From NCBI GenBank assembly GCA_036346205.1, contig JARFJB010001976.1, forward strand, positions 11,761,001 to 11,825,000: DNA of 64,000 nucleotides, read 5' to 3'. The notes below the pieces were generated by a model. It was not told the origin of the DNA, did no database searches, and worked only from the letters and a program-made list of their open reading frames with translations. The DNA is from Vesta saturnalis. Its lineage: Eukaryota; Arthropoda; Insecta; Coleoptera; Lampyridae. Position 1 is the first letter of the stretch, and each line of letters starts with the position of its first letter. Below are positions 33,317-45,670 of the stretch, piece after piece. The position numbers and the translations under genes were made by a program.

Positions 33317-33635
33317 GTTTTTCACTGGTCCAAATTTCATTCATATCAGAAATATCCTTTCTATGGCGGCATTGGATCTCGGTAAACATTTCAACACTTT
33401 TTAATATCTTGTGTGGTTTGCCAATCAAAAGAGAAGCTTCTTTCCACTCTTTTATGTCTCTGTATGTTTTGACTGGTTGTGCAATGCACACAATTTCATC
33501 AAAAAGTTCCAAATCATCTATACAGTGTTGTTTCCAACATCTGACCACAGAAGTTTTGAACTCATTTTCAAGGTCCCACCAACCAAGGTTACACAATACC
33601 AAGGTTATACAATTTAAATGCTTATACATCAACAT
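33309..33635 (-). CDS. unrecognised 108-codon ORF ending at the Polinton-1 junction
   Basis: Protein-like composition (WWDLENEF, RCWKQHCIDDLELFDEIVCI, EWKEASLLIGKPHKILKS), many charged residues, no low-complexity tract. I do not recognise a family; it could be a host exon or an old transposon gene. The stop TGA lies inside the duplicated TCAGGCTA, and the left flank supplies the same TGA, so the Polinton insertion did not truncate the frame. Upstream of the first Met the frame is closed. Confidence 0.4.
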   Translation of the reverse strand: MLMYKHLNCITLVLCNLGWWDLENEFKTSVVRCWKQHCIDDLELFDEIVCIAQPVKTYRDIKEWKEASLLIGKPHKILKSVEMFTEIQCRHRKDISDMNEIWTSEKLA

Positions 33636-34462
33636 AATTACAAACCCATCAAGGTCACTCTATCATTTTAACGAAGTCATCTCACTACACTTATTGGCGC
33701 ATAATAAAAAGGAAATAGTTTGATTTGTACAAATGTAGTAAAGCTTCTTACATTTATTTGTTCAGATATGTGATGTGCTTTAGGAATGAAACATGCTGAT
33801 TTAGTACAGCAAACAGTCCTTTCTACTTTTGTTCATTACACCTGCGTGGACGTGGTCAAGTAATGTGCTACGTGCAGTGTCGATCGTAGACGCTCCTGCA
33901 GTGAACTGTCAGATGGTTGCCATTGATTTATTCTAATTCCACAATTCAGCATTCAACTGTCTCGTCGGTAGACGTGAAATGGACCATCCTGCTGCAACAA
34001 GCGATGAAAGTGAGTGAACTCGATACCATGTTCGATACGTTAGTAAAAGTTTATCAAGGAATTGGAATATTGAGGATAATAAAATTTTGGTGGCACGTCA
34101 CATGTTCTCACCGCAGGACACAGTAATCTACTAACATGAAATAATTTATTATACTCAATATACATTATAAAATATTAATTGTCCAGATAGTATACTTTAC
34201 CATAAAGAACGCATGAATCATCCTCATATACTTCGTGTGACATTGTTGAGTGGTCTACACAAGTATTTTGCGTGTGACATGTACAGTGCAACCCATCTTC
34301 CATATGTGCATGGTGATCAATAATTGGTAGTCACTTGGCGATGCATTGTAGCATTCATGGAATTGATACATGATGATAACGTATGAAGGGTAAATATGAG
34401 TTAATAATAGCATCACTTACCAGGAAGCCATAATGGTGGAAGTATCGAATTCGTTTATCAAG

Positions 34463-34465
<3 letters not shown>
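33636..34465. other. no gene recognised
   Basis: About 0.8 kb of AT-rich DNA with short open stretches but no recognisable protein or repeat. It lies between the Polinton-1 flank and a (TA)n tract. Confidence 0.5.

Positions 34466-34543
<78 letters not shown>
34466..34543. repeat. (TA)n microsatellite
   Basis: About 78 bp of TA. Confidence 0.97.
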
Positions 34544-34550
<7 letters not shown>

Positions 34551-34816
34551 GTATTAATCGTATAATAAAAGATTAATTATAGTATAATCATTTAATTCGT
34601 AAATTTTCTTCACAGATTTTATATTAATTGAATTATTTTAATAATTAAAATAATTGTCAAAAATATAGTATAAAATATTTAGACTATATTTCATGAAATT
34701 ATCAATTTAATTTATTATATAATTAATTTAATAATTAATATATATTTAAAAGAGATAACTAAAAACATATACAACAATAATAGTTATACAATATCTTATT
34801 GTACATGAATCTATAT

Positions 34817-34955
<139 letters not shown>

Positions 34956-35053
34956 ATATATATTATTTATTGATATATTATCATATAATAATGATATAAA
35001 CCTTGTTGAATTAGTTGACGACCTCGCCAGTTTGCAGTAAAGTGGAACAGAAG

Positions 35054-35170
35054 GTGAAATAACCTTGATGTGTGTGGTGAGAGAGAACTTTAAAACGATA
35101 TGATTGACGAGGTCACGTTAATTACCTTGAAATGTGTGGTTGATGAGGTCACGTTATTACCCTTGAATGA
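35054..35170. repeat. short tandem units with ACCTTGA and GAGGTCACGTTA
   Basis: AACCTTGATGTGTGTGGT, then TTGACGAGGTCACGTTAATTACCTTGAAATGTGTGG-like sequence in two imperfect units. Similar ACCTTGA/TCAAGGT motifs fill the ends of Polinton-1 and Polinton-2. Confidence 0.6.
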
Positions 35171-35191
35171 GAAATAGAGGGGAGGATGGGA

Positions 35192-35200
35192 TATAAATAG
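35192..35200 (+). promoter_or_regulatory. TATA box (TATAAATAG)
   Basis: TATAAATAG is 45 nt before an ATG at 35,237 that opens a short, interrupted frame. It matches the TATAAATA boxes of Polinton-1 and Polinton-2 genes. Confidence 0.5.
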
Positions 35201-35388
35201 ATATCCAGAGTACGTGTGAAGCCAGTGTTGTGTATAATGGAAAATATGTTACGTCACGCTGTAAAAAAGCCGAAAATTGTGATGTTATAAATTCAAGTGG
35301 ATGTCGTGATAATTTAGTCAATTATATGAAGTATTTTCTAAATAAAAGAAAATCGAAGTATGTTGGTGTCGGGCTGTATCCCAATTCA

Positions 35389-35687
35389 ATTTTGAACAAG
35401 TCATGAAACTTGGTGGATCAAAGAGTAATAGTGTGGTGTTTGATACAGGGTCATGGTTACCTACAAAAATGGGTCGAAAAGTGTATAGTACGTAACTATT
35501 AACAAGACGAAATTTATTCGCATGTATGATTGTGAAGTATCAAAAATCTATTTAGGATGGGAGTCTATAGAGCGGTGACGGAGACCGGTTACATTTTTTC
35601 CTGCATTTTACAATAAAATAATAATCGCGGCAGCGGAAATCCCCGGTGCTATAATACATAAGTTAATAGCTCCATGCGAGATATTGC

Positions 35688-35690
<3 letters not shown>
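35389..35690 (+). pseudogene. gene-1-like Polinton protein, fragments
   Basis: FEQVMKLGGSKSNSVVFDTG then SW, and after a stop and frameshift FIRMYDCEVSKIYLGWESIE and then IIIAAAEIPGAIIHKL. The pattern (V..LGG....VVF....W) parallels VVRMRCGNSVILDVREW in Polinton-1 gene 1. I infer homology from that pattern and from gene order; the function is unknown. Confidence 0.4.

Positions 35691-35770
<80 letters not shown>
35691..35770. repeat. (TA)n microsatellite inside the third Polinton relic
   Basis: About 80 bp of TA with one TACATA interruption. It separates the gene-1-like and capsid fragments. Confidence 0.95.
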
Positions 35771-35773
<3 letters not shown>

Positions 35774-35805
35774 TATGTATATATGAGGTTAATATAGCAT
35801 GTGTT

Positions 35806-36169
35806 ATGGATGTAGAATTTGTCAAGAAGAAAATACATATGACCAGATTCGATAAATGTGGACTAAAAAATGTTAGGGTGTTCCTTAACACGGGCCGTTA
35901 TCCGTATAACAATTTAAACGTTATGATAACAATTCCAAATGTCGTACTCTCAAAAAAATTGACAACCATTACCCACACCTAATCAATTTAAGACAGTCGC
36001 ACCATTGATAGTCGCATACTGCTCTAATATAAAAGAGGCGTTACACACCAAAGCAGTAGAATTCAAAACATTCGCCAACATACCAATTAATACGACAACA
36101 TGCTGTGTTGTACTCCATGATCGTTTAGTTACGTACAATCCGTTACCCAAAGCAGTAAGACAGCTGTAA
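35806..36169 (+). pseudogene. divergent Polinton major capsid protein, C-terminal third, frameshifted
   Basis: RFDKCGLKNVRVFLNTGRYP followed by YNNLNV lines up with FDHINIRNLKVHLNSEYYPY in the Polinton-1 capsid. After one frameshift near 35,983, APLIVAYCSNIKEALHTK and CCVVLHDRLVTYNPLPKAV line up with CPVFVMDCSNRMNP and YGLILHDAIVQYNPLTGEV. The stop is TAA 36,167-36,169. The HD..V.YNPL end is diagnostic. Everything upstream of this third is missing. Confidence 0.65.
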
Positions 36170-36250
36170 TACGATGCCGATCATAGTAGTAATGGAACGC
36201 AAGTTGTACTTTATGCGTTTCAATCGCCGTATCCATGGCATACGTTATCT

Positions 36251-37212
36251 GCGGATTTATTTTTTTTTTAATATTAGTATATTTGGATATCATATGTAGA
36301 ACTTTAAATAAATGTTAGCTTTCCGTGTATACTATTTTAAAATCTTGTTATCGTAATTTCGTTGAAAGGAGTGGAATCGTTTCCAGAATTAAATTGTTTT
36401 GTTGCTGTAAAAAATTTAAGAAACATACGATTAAGTGTGTTTCGGCTTGAATTTATTTTATTATCGTACTAATGTCATAGATATAGCAGTGCATTGTGTA
36501 GTTCTGAGTACTTTGTAGTTTATCAGTGCATTTATGGATAGAGTTGTTATTCGAAAAAAGTATGGAAGATTTATTGGGGACAATGGGGTTTGTTATTGAA
36601 AAAGAAGGTGTTTTTTATCGACACACGTGGTGCTTGTTTTTCTCGTGAGAACCGTTTCGCTTTCAGATTGTATAAAATATTTTTATTAGTGACAAAAGGT
36701 GACGTTATCTTTTGGTGGGGAGGGGTCAAGGTAGTAAAGGCACAAATGCTGATTTACTGGATAATCCTACGAAAGGTAAGCAAGTTTTTAGTTGGTTTTG
36801 AACAGTGCTGTGGAATACTAGCGTTCATTAGTGTGCTAATTAATCCCCCATTTTTGATTTTAAATAAACTGGCGCTCTTTCATTTATCCGTTTCCCTGAT
36901 TTTATTAAAGTTATTATATTCCCCTTATACGCAAAGCACTACCATAACGACGCCCAAGCACTGAGCTATCGGCACTCTCCCCCTAATCTGTTATACCAGA
37001 TTCTACTGCCATTTTCACCCGTAACAGTCTGTAAACTTTCTAGGGGCTTCTGAATCCCGTCTAATATTCTTATACAAAATGTAGACATGAATAGAACTAA
37101 CTCCTAAAGAAGCTCTAGATATAGCGACTCGTGCCACATTTACATTTTTCCTTTCGGTAGGTGGGTGGATTATTGTAAAAAACACTGGGATAGCCTCATG
37201 CTCTAGCAAGCT
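36251..37212. other. no clear gene; possible transposase HTH scrap on the minus strand
   Basis: A 124-codon plus-strand frame at 36,590-36,964 is hydrophobic and matches nothing I know. On the minus strand at 37,015-37,209, NVARVAISRASLGVSSIHVY has the look of a transposase helix-turn-helix, but it is too short to call. Confidence 0.3.
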
Positions 37213-37356
37213 TTCCTATGATTGGGTTTGAACACACTTTACTCTATAACTAGAAGCATCGCATTGTAGAATGAAAGGTTTATCGAAATTTGGACTCGAT
37301 AATACAGGGACTGAACATAGTACCAATTTTAGCATATTAAATGATTTCTCTGCCTC
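37213..37356 (-). pseudogene. Gypsy-type LTR retrotransposon fragment (RT/RNase H junction)
   Basis: About 48 codons read EAEKSFNMLKLVLCSVPVLS and PNFDKPFILQCDASSYRVKC. This is the well-known segment after the reverse transcriptase palm where RNase H begins (the Asp in QCDAS is its first catalytic residue). No LTR or further domain found. Confidence 0.7.
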
Positions 37357-37582
37357 TTCCATCTATGCTATGTTTTTTATGCCTTTATTTTATCAATTCT
37401 GAAGCAGCTAATAAAACTAGATTATCGGCAATTGAAAATTGTTGTTTATTAATTTTGTGAACAACTAAGGATTAAAATAATTTCGTTGTGAATTGAAATT
37501 GAATACACAATAAATAAAGGTAGTTATTAAGCATATTCAAGGGTAGACCTATAAAGCGAGACAGCACCTGGAAAGAGTTTAT

Positions 37583-37585
<3 letters not shown>

Positions 37586-37621
<36 letters not shown>
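37586..37621. repeat. (TA)n microsatellite
   Basis: About 36 bp of TA to the left of the Penelope fragment. Confidence 0.95.
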
Positions 37622-37625
<4 letters not shown>

Positions 37626-37799
37626 TGCTAATAGTTAAATCTAATAATAATCATACTTTTTTTGGCATATATTTCGACCTCGGATGAAATCTTCTTCAGT
37701 TCCTCTTTTTATTAAAATGCAAACTGTAAAAATTGACAAATAACTAAAATGACATTGTATACATACCTACTACATTAAATTTTGCAAAATTTGATTAAA

Positions 37800-38350
37800 A
37801 TCTAATGTAAATGTACCAAATCCTTTTTGCTATTACAAACAGTATTACTGTTCATTTTAATGTGCATCATTTCCAAAAGTAAACGTTTAACAAGGTTTTT
37901 TTCAATATCTATAATTTGTGCTTTATTGTAATCAAATAAATGGTTATTTTCAACCGAATGTTTTGCTGAATCGGTACTTCTAGGTTTTACTCTTATATCC
38001 AATTTATGCTGTGTGATGCTATTTTTTAGACGTTGCAAAGATGTCCCTATATACATTTTATTACAATTACCACAAGGAATTTTGTAAATAGTATTTGTTT
38101 TCTCATCAGAAGTAGTCTTAGACTTTAATTTTGGGAATAAAGATGATCCTTTATTTTGAGATTCAAAAACTAGTATGAAATTAAATTATGATAATGATTT
38201 ATAAGACTTTTTGTTATTAAAAGGAACTGAATCAACCTTATAATTTTGATTTAAATTATGTCGTGTTTTAAAATTATTATAAAATTGGTGCACTCTGTTT
38301 TGAATGATTTTTAAAATTACAGGTTTCGGATAATTATTACATTTATTCTC
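37800..38350 (-). pseudogene. Penelope-like element C-terminus with GIY-YIG endonuclease
   Basis: Minus strand: the linker region (about 38,350-38,110) leads to TNTIYKIPCGNCNKMYIGTS, the GIY-YIG core with the conserved Cys pair, then RLKNSITQHKLDIR, SAKHSVENNHLFDY and ending at about 37,800. The endonuclease nicks target DNA for this retroelement family. The reverse transcriptase part is absent here. Confidence 0.8.
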
Positions 38351-38354
38351 AAAA

Positions 38355-38580
38355 TTAAATTATGATGAGAAAACAAACAGTGTTTACAAAATTCCTTGTG
38401 GTAATTGTAACAAAATTTATATGCCGATCTCTTTGCAACCTCTAAAAAAATCGAATCACGCAGCATAAATCGGGCGTAAGAGTAAAATCAAGCAGTACCG
38501 CTATAACACAACTTTCAGTTGAAAATAAACATTTATTTGATTATAATAATGCACAAATTATAGGTATTAAAAAAAATGGT
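38355..38580 (+). pseudogene. second Penelope GIY-YIG fragment, opposite orientation
   Basis: Plus strand: KTNSVYKIPCGNCNKIYMPI, then LQPLKK and, with frameshifts, remnants matching the minus-strand copy to its left. The YIG motif has decayed to YMP. The two fragments lie head to head with almost no spacer. Confidence 0.7.
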
Positions 38581-38589
38581 AGTTACCTG

Positions 38590-39775
38590 TTAATCGCAAA
38601 AAAATTGTTAATCTAGTTAGGCCATGGTTCACTATAACATTCGTTTTTTGACGTTCACTAATTAATACTTCCTTCAATAGGCTGAACGCTTCAATAATTA
38701 TGAAAAAGCACAAGCTAGACAATTAGGAAATTATTCTTGAATTATTATCGATTAAAATTTATTGAACGAATGAAAAAACAGACTTTTGCAATCATTTACA
38801 ATAAAAGCTGATACAAATAAATTATAACTGTCTAATTTAAAAGAGTTGTTCTATATGACCACCACCTTGATCAAAACATATTTTGACAACGATTTTGCAG
38901 AGAGTTTATTGCCCCTATTTAAACATTTACTGGTACTTTTTTAAAAACTTTACAATAAAAAATTAAACAAAAGAATATCTTTTTCAGATTTAGAGATAAT
39001 GACTGTAGCTTTCTTTTTTCTTGTGGACGCCATATTGGATCATTAATGCATTTAATAACATTTTTCCTCTTTTCATAAATGTATGACAACATGGCATTTT
39101 ATTTTCAATGAATATTAATAAACAAATATCTGAAAATGTTCTACTAATAATTTGATTGTTGTGCTCGATTAGAATTTCCATTAAATTATAATTTTCAAAT
39201 TCCCAACCATTAGACATGGCTCTTAATTATACTAATGAAGAAAAAATTGACATGTTAGAAACATACTTCGATCCCACAGAAACGCTTCTGAAATTTATGA
39301 AAATAAATTTTCTGAACAACATCAATCAAACGCAAGATATTTTAGGAATCTGTTATTGAATTTCCTGAATTATGGAAGTTTTGTAAAACCCAGAAATCAT
39401 AAGTATGCTGTTGAAAATAAGGAAAGAAATAATGCTGTGTTGCAATAATTGTCTAGCTTGTGCTTTTTCATAATTATTGAAGCATTTCGTTGCCTATTGA
39501 AAGAGGTATTAATTAGTGAACGTCAAAAACGAACGTTATAGTGAACCATGGCCTAACTAGATTAACAATTTTTTGCGATTTACAGCTAACTAACATTTTT
39601 TCTTCTTTCAGTATTCATTAAAAAGAAAATACCATGTTGTGATACATTTTTGAAAATAGGAAAAATGCATTAATAATCTTTAAGAAAAAAGAAAGTTATA
39701 GTCATTATCTCCAAATCTGAAAAAAAATAATCTTTTGTTTTATTTTTTATTGTAAATTTCTTAAAAAAGTATCCA
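38590..39775. mobile_element. palindromic Tc1/mariner-like relic with two interleaved inverted repeats
   Basis: 38,590-38,745 recurs inverted at about 39,440-39,590 (GTTAGGCCATGGTTCACTAT). 38,935-39,120 recurs inverted at about 39,605-39,775 (AAAATGCCATGTTGTCATAC-type). A transposase C-terminus (CFDQGGGHIEQLF) is on the minus strand at about 38,848-38,905. A transposase start (MALNYTNEEKIDMLETYFD, then YGSFVKPRNHKYAVEN after a shift) is on the plus strand from 39,216. No catalytic domain is left. Confidence 0.7.
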
Positions 39776-42700
39776 TGGAATGTTTAAACCAAAATACAGT
39801 ATGTTCTCTAATAACCGAACCATTTTGGTTTTCCGCGATTTCTTCAAAAACCAAAAACAATTGATAAAATGTAATAGCACTTCTGGAATGGTAATAGAAT
39901 CCTGAGAAACATTGCCCATTTGACCGATTTTGCAGCTCTTATAATAACAGAGATAGCCGTACATGCAGCACCAATTTGGGACACAGTGTATATACATAGG
40001 AATTGATTTCCATTTCAAATGTATCAAGTAATTTAAAAAGTATTTAGCGTTGATTAATATGTCGTCTATGGTATTAACGTTAAAATGAATAACTACCGCA
40101 ATAAACAAAGAATTTTTTGAAAAGTTAAATGGTATGAATCAAAAACTGATTAAGACATGTCAGGTTGCGTTGACGCACCCTGTATGTAGGATGTTATAAT
40201 GACGTGTATTACGTGTTTTGAGCACGAGTGTATTGAGTTTGAACAAAAAAAAAAAATTTTTTTGTGTATACGCATAATGTATGTGGGTGTATGATACTCC
40301 ACTGGAAATTTAGGAGAAATATTATTTAGTATGCAGATACGTGTATTTGAATATTATAGAGACATTGGTGTTGGAATAATTAGATTCGGGTGAATGTAAA
40401 TGTGAAGAGAAATTTGTCGATGGGACGATAATGTTTGCTACTGTGTTGCTACTGTTTTGCTACTTGATAAAGAATGGAATGTTGGTGGAAAAGGAGTAAT
40501 TTTGGTCAGAAGATGTGAGGGTATAAGTGTAGAATGTTTTAGAAAATATGTAGAGAAAGATTGGGTATGTTTAAGTGTTAATTTCAGAAGGTTTTCGTAA
40601 TGTTGTGCAATTGTTTTGAGAATATATGTATGTATATGGGATTTGAGACCTTAGACGGTACTTATTTTTGCAAATGTTGCGGAAGGAGATCGAGCGCATG
40701 GTGGAGATAAATGTTGAAAGTTGCGTAATGGTCCAGAGTGGCTACTGAATGAATGTGGTGACGAGAAATAGTTTCTTCATGAAGTAATTGTAAAATTTGT
40801 AAGTAAAAACAAGCATCAGTTGGAACTATGAAATTTTGAATGAATACTATTGGAGAATATAGCGCGGAAGGAAGACATGTTTAAAGATGGATGGCTGAAG
40901 TTATAAATAGGAAAGTCAGGGGTTGACGGGAGCTTTTTCGTTTTTGGCTGTTGCTTGTGGTGAATGTTGGGGAGACGCGCGCGCGAGATGTAGTGTGGTT
41001 TAGAATGGGTTAAGTTGGAGTTATATTTGTGAATAATATTGAAGGCAGTCATTGTTTAAACAACTGCGTAGCCCGAAAGGGGATGAATCGTATAAGACAT
41101 TCATAAATAAAACAATTAATTAAATTGAGATTGAAGATAAAATTAGTTTGTTTATTTTCAAGAAAGTAAAAAGTGCGTAAGCAGATTTATAAAAAGTTAA
41201 CAGTTATTACGTTAGTGTTGAGTGCAGCGCGAGTTCTTGTACCGATATTGAGTTAAAATTATTTATGGGACCACCTTTAAGTAAACGAAATTTTTCGTAG
41301 TAAATTAAGCCAATGTCAAGGTAATTTTATGTGACATTAAAAGTTTATTTGTATAAGGAAGGACTAAACTTTCCTAAAGTTCTGAAATTTTAAGAGCAAC
41401 AACGTGTAAGAATTGTTACGTGTTGGACTATTTGAGTAAGAAAGGAATCAATGTTTTGAACTTGATAGACTGGTTATGCTTCGCAGATTTAAGGATTTAA
41501 ATGGACCAATAATTTTTACGAATGAGTTAAATTTGAGAAAATTTTATTTTAAATTTTGATACGGGTGTATTCAAAAGTAATTCAATACCTGTAGTACATA
41601 AATATTTGAGTTTGTTGCAAATGTTTCGTCGAGGTTTGCTTTTAGAACCTGAGAGTTTCTGACGAATGAATCCTTTTCCACAACAGTAGGTAATTAATGC
41701 TTAAGACAATTATTTACAAATTTCATTGTCGGCGCCTAACTCCTTTTCCGGACTGAGTGTTTGAATGTCTTGATAAGTGGCTTTGAGGATTTATCATTTT
41801 ACTTATTATTTAACCACTCCATCTAAATACTTCTTAGAACCCGCTAAAGAGCATAACGAACCTAACGTTTGGACGTAACACAAAAGACGCAATTTAAAAA
41901 TTTCTAAAATCTAACTATTGGCAGACGTCTTTTGAAACCAAATCTCTGATTTTTCTTGCATCTTCTAATGCAGGCCAACTTTAAAGTTTACAAATTTCTG
42001 ACGTTCGCTTAGCCAATAGAGTTTTAAAATTTGGTCGTCGATGCAAATATATCATTGTAAAACAAAGTGTAAAAAGGCGATCAGCATTAGCAAATAACGA
42101 ACTAAATTGGCCAATCAATTTTAAATGGCCCCTTCTTATAGCAAAAAACTAATATATTACCAAAATTAATAAGCTCCTGTAAGGAATAATGATGGCTCAA
42201 TACGATGAAAAATTGATGAATTTTTAGAAATCGGTCTAGGCCTTGGTTAAATGAACCTACTGAGCTTATCCGACATAGCCATGATTACACGGCAGCTTTC
42301 TTTAAGAATCATAAGATCTTCAAAATAGAACGTCTTGATAACACTGCTTGGTATTTATTTAAAATGGACTTAAGAAGATAAATATCTTGGAAACGACGAC
42401 CTTTCAACTAAAATGATACTAAAGAAATAAAATAATTTTTTCAACGTGATAAAAGTCATTTTAAATTCACCTGAAACGTTAAAGTTTGACATTTCTCGGC
42501 GGTTTAATCTTCATCACCACGGAGCAAAATACATTTTAAACTAGCCCAGTTTAAAAACAAAACAAATTTATTGTTTAGAAACTAAAGTTAAAATCAATCA
42601 TTGAAACTAACGTTTAAAATAGAGTCCGCCAGGTAACAAGAGGTCTTTCTAGAAATGGTCTTTAATTCTTCTCTTCTAAAGTAAAACTTTGTCTAAATTA

Positions 42701-44984
42701 AACTAGTAAAATTTTCAAGACGCTGTTTTTGTTGCTAAAGTCTTCAATATAGCTCAGCTACAGTGCTTGACTTCGTCCACCATGGTGCTTCAAACACTTA
42801 AATTGCGGCCCGTCCACTAGCTGTTCTCATATAACAATACTGTTTGTATAGTTCGCAATTTTAAGAAAAAGCTCCTCAGGAACAAAAGGTTTAATAAAAT
42901 ATACAATAACACGGAGAATCAAGTTTTCAATTTGTTTAATGCATTTTTTCAACGAAACCTAGCAACGTCTATGCTGCTAACGCTAATAAATTAACTAACC
43001 TATTTACAACTAATTATTATTATTACTTTATGTAAAAATTTTAATAATTATTGTTAGACAAGTTTTTGGTTAAATATTTACTATATTTCCTAAACAGATT
43101 GCAAAGTCTTTGTTTTAAAATTATACTATTAATACAATTTTAGGAAATTATGCAACCTTTTATAATTAAAAATTACGAAAATACAAATTTAAAAGAAACA
43201 ATAATCTATGTTAAAATTACATGCCAATGAGCTTAATGACACTAGATGCATTAAACGCATCAAAAATTATCGACAATACAGCATGTAGTTTCAATCATAT
43301 TTATTTAATTTTTTAGTTGGTTTATTAAAAAACTTATAACGAAAAGATAAATTAAATTTTTTTAAAACTGTTACATTTTTTAATTACCTATTCAGATATT
43401 GAAAATCTTAGCTCAAATTAAATTTTTGCCGTCAATGGGTCGTATCAAAGAATTGATGGAACAAATATCCATATATAAGATAACATGCTTGTGAAATGCA
43501 ATAACTTATTGGATAAAATAAAACAAATGTTTTAAAAAAGTTGTTATGTTTCAGATACATTTCCAAATATTTTGAATTAAGCATTAGCAAGCAACAAAAG
43601 TTTAACCTTTTTAATAGGACACCCTGTATATTTTTACCATCGAATTAACAGCCTATTCTTTTCCCTAAATTGACGTTGAAAACGAAATATAAATTTGTAA
43701 TTGTCACTAAAATGCTGCAAAATAATTATCAATTAAACTAAACTTATTTGGTAGTATAAGGTAAAGGATGGCTGAAATGTCTGAACAAGTATTTCGTTTT
43801 TGGGTGTTTTGATATGCATTAATTCAGGAATTTCAATTAAAAAATGTTAATTTTTTTAATGACATAGATATTTTATCCAACTGTAAACATTTATCCCTTA
43901 ATTTGTCATAAATTCTCTAAAATTGTTTTTTTAGAAATTACATTTTAGTTATGTTTTAAAATATTCATGTTTTTAACTAGCAACTCTGATGATGTTTAAA
44001 TCACTTCGATATTTTGGACAAAATCAAATCCTAATTTTTCTTTAAAAATTAAAAATAAAAGAAGAACTAAAACTTGTAACTATTTTATAAATGTCAAATA
44101 CAATTTCATACAATAATGTATTTCGAAGCTACTGCACGATGTAAATCGACATCAGCAGTTCGAAAACCTTCTATGATTCTCATTCTTCTGGCGCATTTTT
44201 CGGAATTCATTAACATAACCACCAATAAATAACCAATTTGTAAGTTCTAGTGAACTGTCCATTATGTACTACCTATCCACGTCCAAATTATTAAATTCTA
44301 TGACAGTTGGTTGAACTGTTTCGTATTAGATTACATATCCCAATAGTAACATTCGAACCATTGTGAATTCTTTAAAAATTTAATAAATTGCCCATTAACA
44401 TCCCAAAATATATGCCCTTGAATGATTCCCAATTATTCCAAAATTTAATGACAATGTTTGACAAACATTATAAATGTATAATGACAATAAATTGTCATAC
44501 AAAGCCCATTTTAAAAGTCTCAGGAAAATAATACAAAATTGAAAAATCTCTTTTCAATAATTTGTTGTTGGCTCAGAAGTTTTCATATCATCAATTGTTA
44601 TGCATTCGCTGTATAAAGACATTTTGTACTTCAATTTTAGCATTGACTTAGTCGGTTTTGAATTATTCAATATGGATATCCGTATTTAACATACTGTTGT
44701 CCTCTGATTACATTTCGATTATGTGGTTATTGCTTTGTAAATTCGTTTGAATTAATTTCTAAGCTTCCTTAACATTCGTAAAATTGCTTGCATGACCCAT
44801 ATCACAACTTAATCTTTTGAAATCATACTCATTGTTAACAATAAAATATTATTCATCCATTTTATAAAGTCTTCATCTGAAAAACAAACACAAATCACAG
44901 ACAAAAACTACCACAAACAAGTTCATACATACAATATCACACACCAACAAAACATCAAATTGTCATTAACATCATCAGCACAAC
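39776..44984. other. 5.2 kb without a recognised gene
   Basis: AT-rich DNA. Isolated transposon-end motifs occur at about 40,170 (GACGCACCCTGTATGTAGG) and 43,615 (AGGACACCCTGTATATT). A CGCGCGCG run is at about 40,977. Short open frames have no protein-like character. Could be intergenic or intronic. Confidence 0.55.
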
Positions 44985-45528
44985 ACTTCATCGATATTAC
45001 ACAAACACAAACACAACACAAACACAACCACACAACACACAATACACACACACACACCACATACACACACAAACACAACAAACACACACAGCACAACACA
45101 CACACACACACACAACACGCACAACACACAACACACACGCACACGCACCACGACAACGCAACACACCAAACACACAGCACAACCACACGCATCACGCAGA
45201 CACACGCACACACACACACCACAACACAACACAACGCACACACAAACAACACACACACGCACACACACACACCACACACACACACACAAAACACGACACA
45301 CACGACACACGCACAACGCACACAGCAACACACGCACACACACCAACAACGCAACAACACGCACACGCAACACACACGCACACACCAACACCACATACAC
45401 AACACACACGACACGCACACACACACACACACCACACGCAACACACGCACACCAACACGCACACGCACACACGCACACGCACACACGCAACACGCACACA
45501 CACACACGCACACGCACACGCACACCAC

Positions 45529-45570
<42 letters not shown>

Positions 45571-45584
45571 ACAAACACACACAA

Positions 45585-45636
<52 letters not shown>

Positions 45637-45670
45637 ACAATCACACACAAACACATACATACACGCACAG
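44985..45670. repeat. (CA)n-rich microsatellite, 0.7 kb
   Basis: Imperfect CA repeat with frequent CG and AAC variants, becoming pure (CA)n at about 45,535-45,625. The long His/Thr and Cys/Val frames across it are artefacts of the repeat. Confidence 0.95.

Larger units (their letters stand above)
34990..36250 (+). mobile_element. third, divergent Polinton relic
   Basis: A short series reads left to right: a subterminal repeat region with ACCTTGA and GAGGTCA motifs (35,054-35,170), a TATA box (35,192), a gene-1-like fragment (about 35,389-35,690), a (TA)n tract, and the C-terminal part of a major capsid protein (35,806-36,169). The order (unknown gene, then capsid) is that of Polinton-1 with everything between deleted. 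Sequences are much less similar to Polinton-1 than Polinton-2 is, so it represents another lineage. No right end recognised. Confidence 0.6.

Noticed and set aside
36590..36964. 124-codon plus-strand ORF as a membrane protein gene
   Set aside because: Hydrophobic from AT-rich composition, no matching family or neighbour, and no sign of conservation.
37640..37720. Hammerhead ribozyme next to the Penelope fragment
   Set aside because: CGGATGAAATC resembles part of a core, but I could not find the matching GAAA and helix arms.
39761..40108. 115-codon minus-strand ORF as a host gene
   Set aside because: Composition looks like translated AT-rich intergenic DNA, and it lies at the edge of an inverted repeat.
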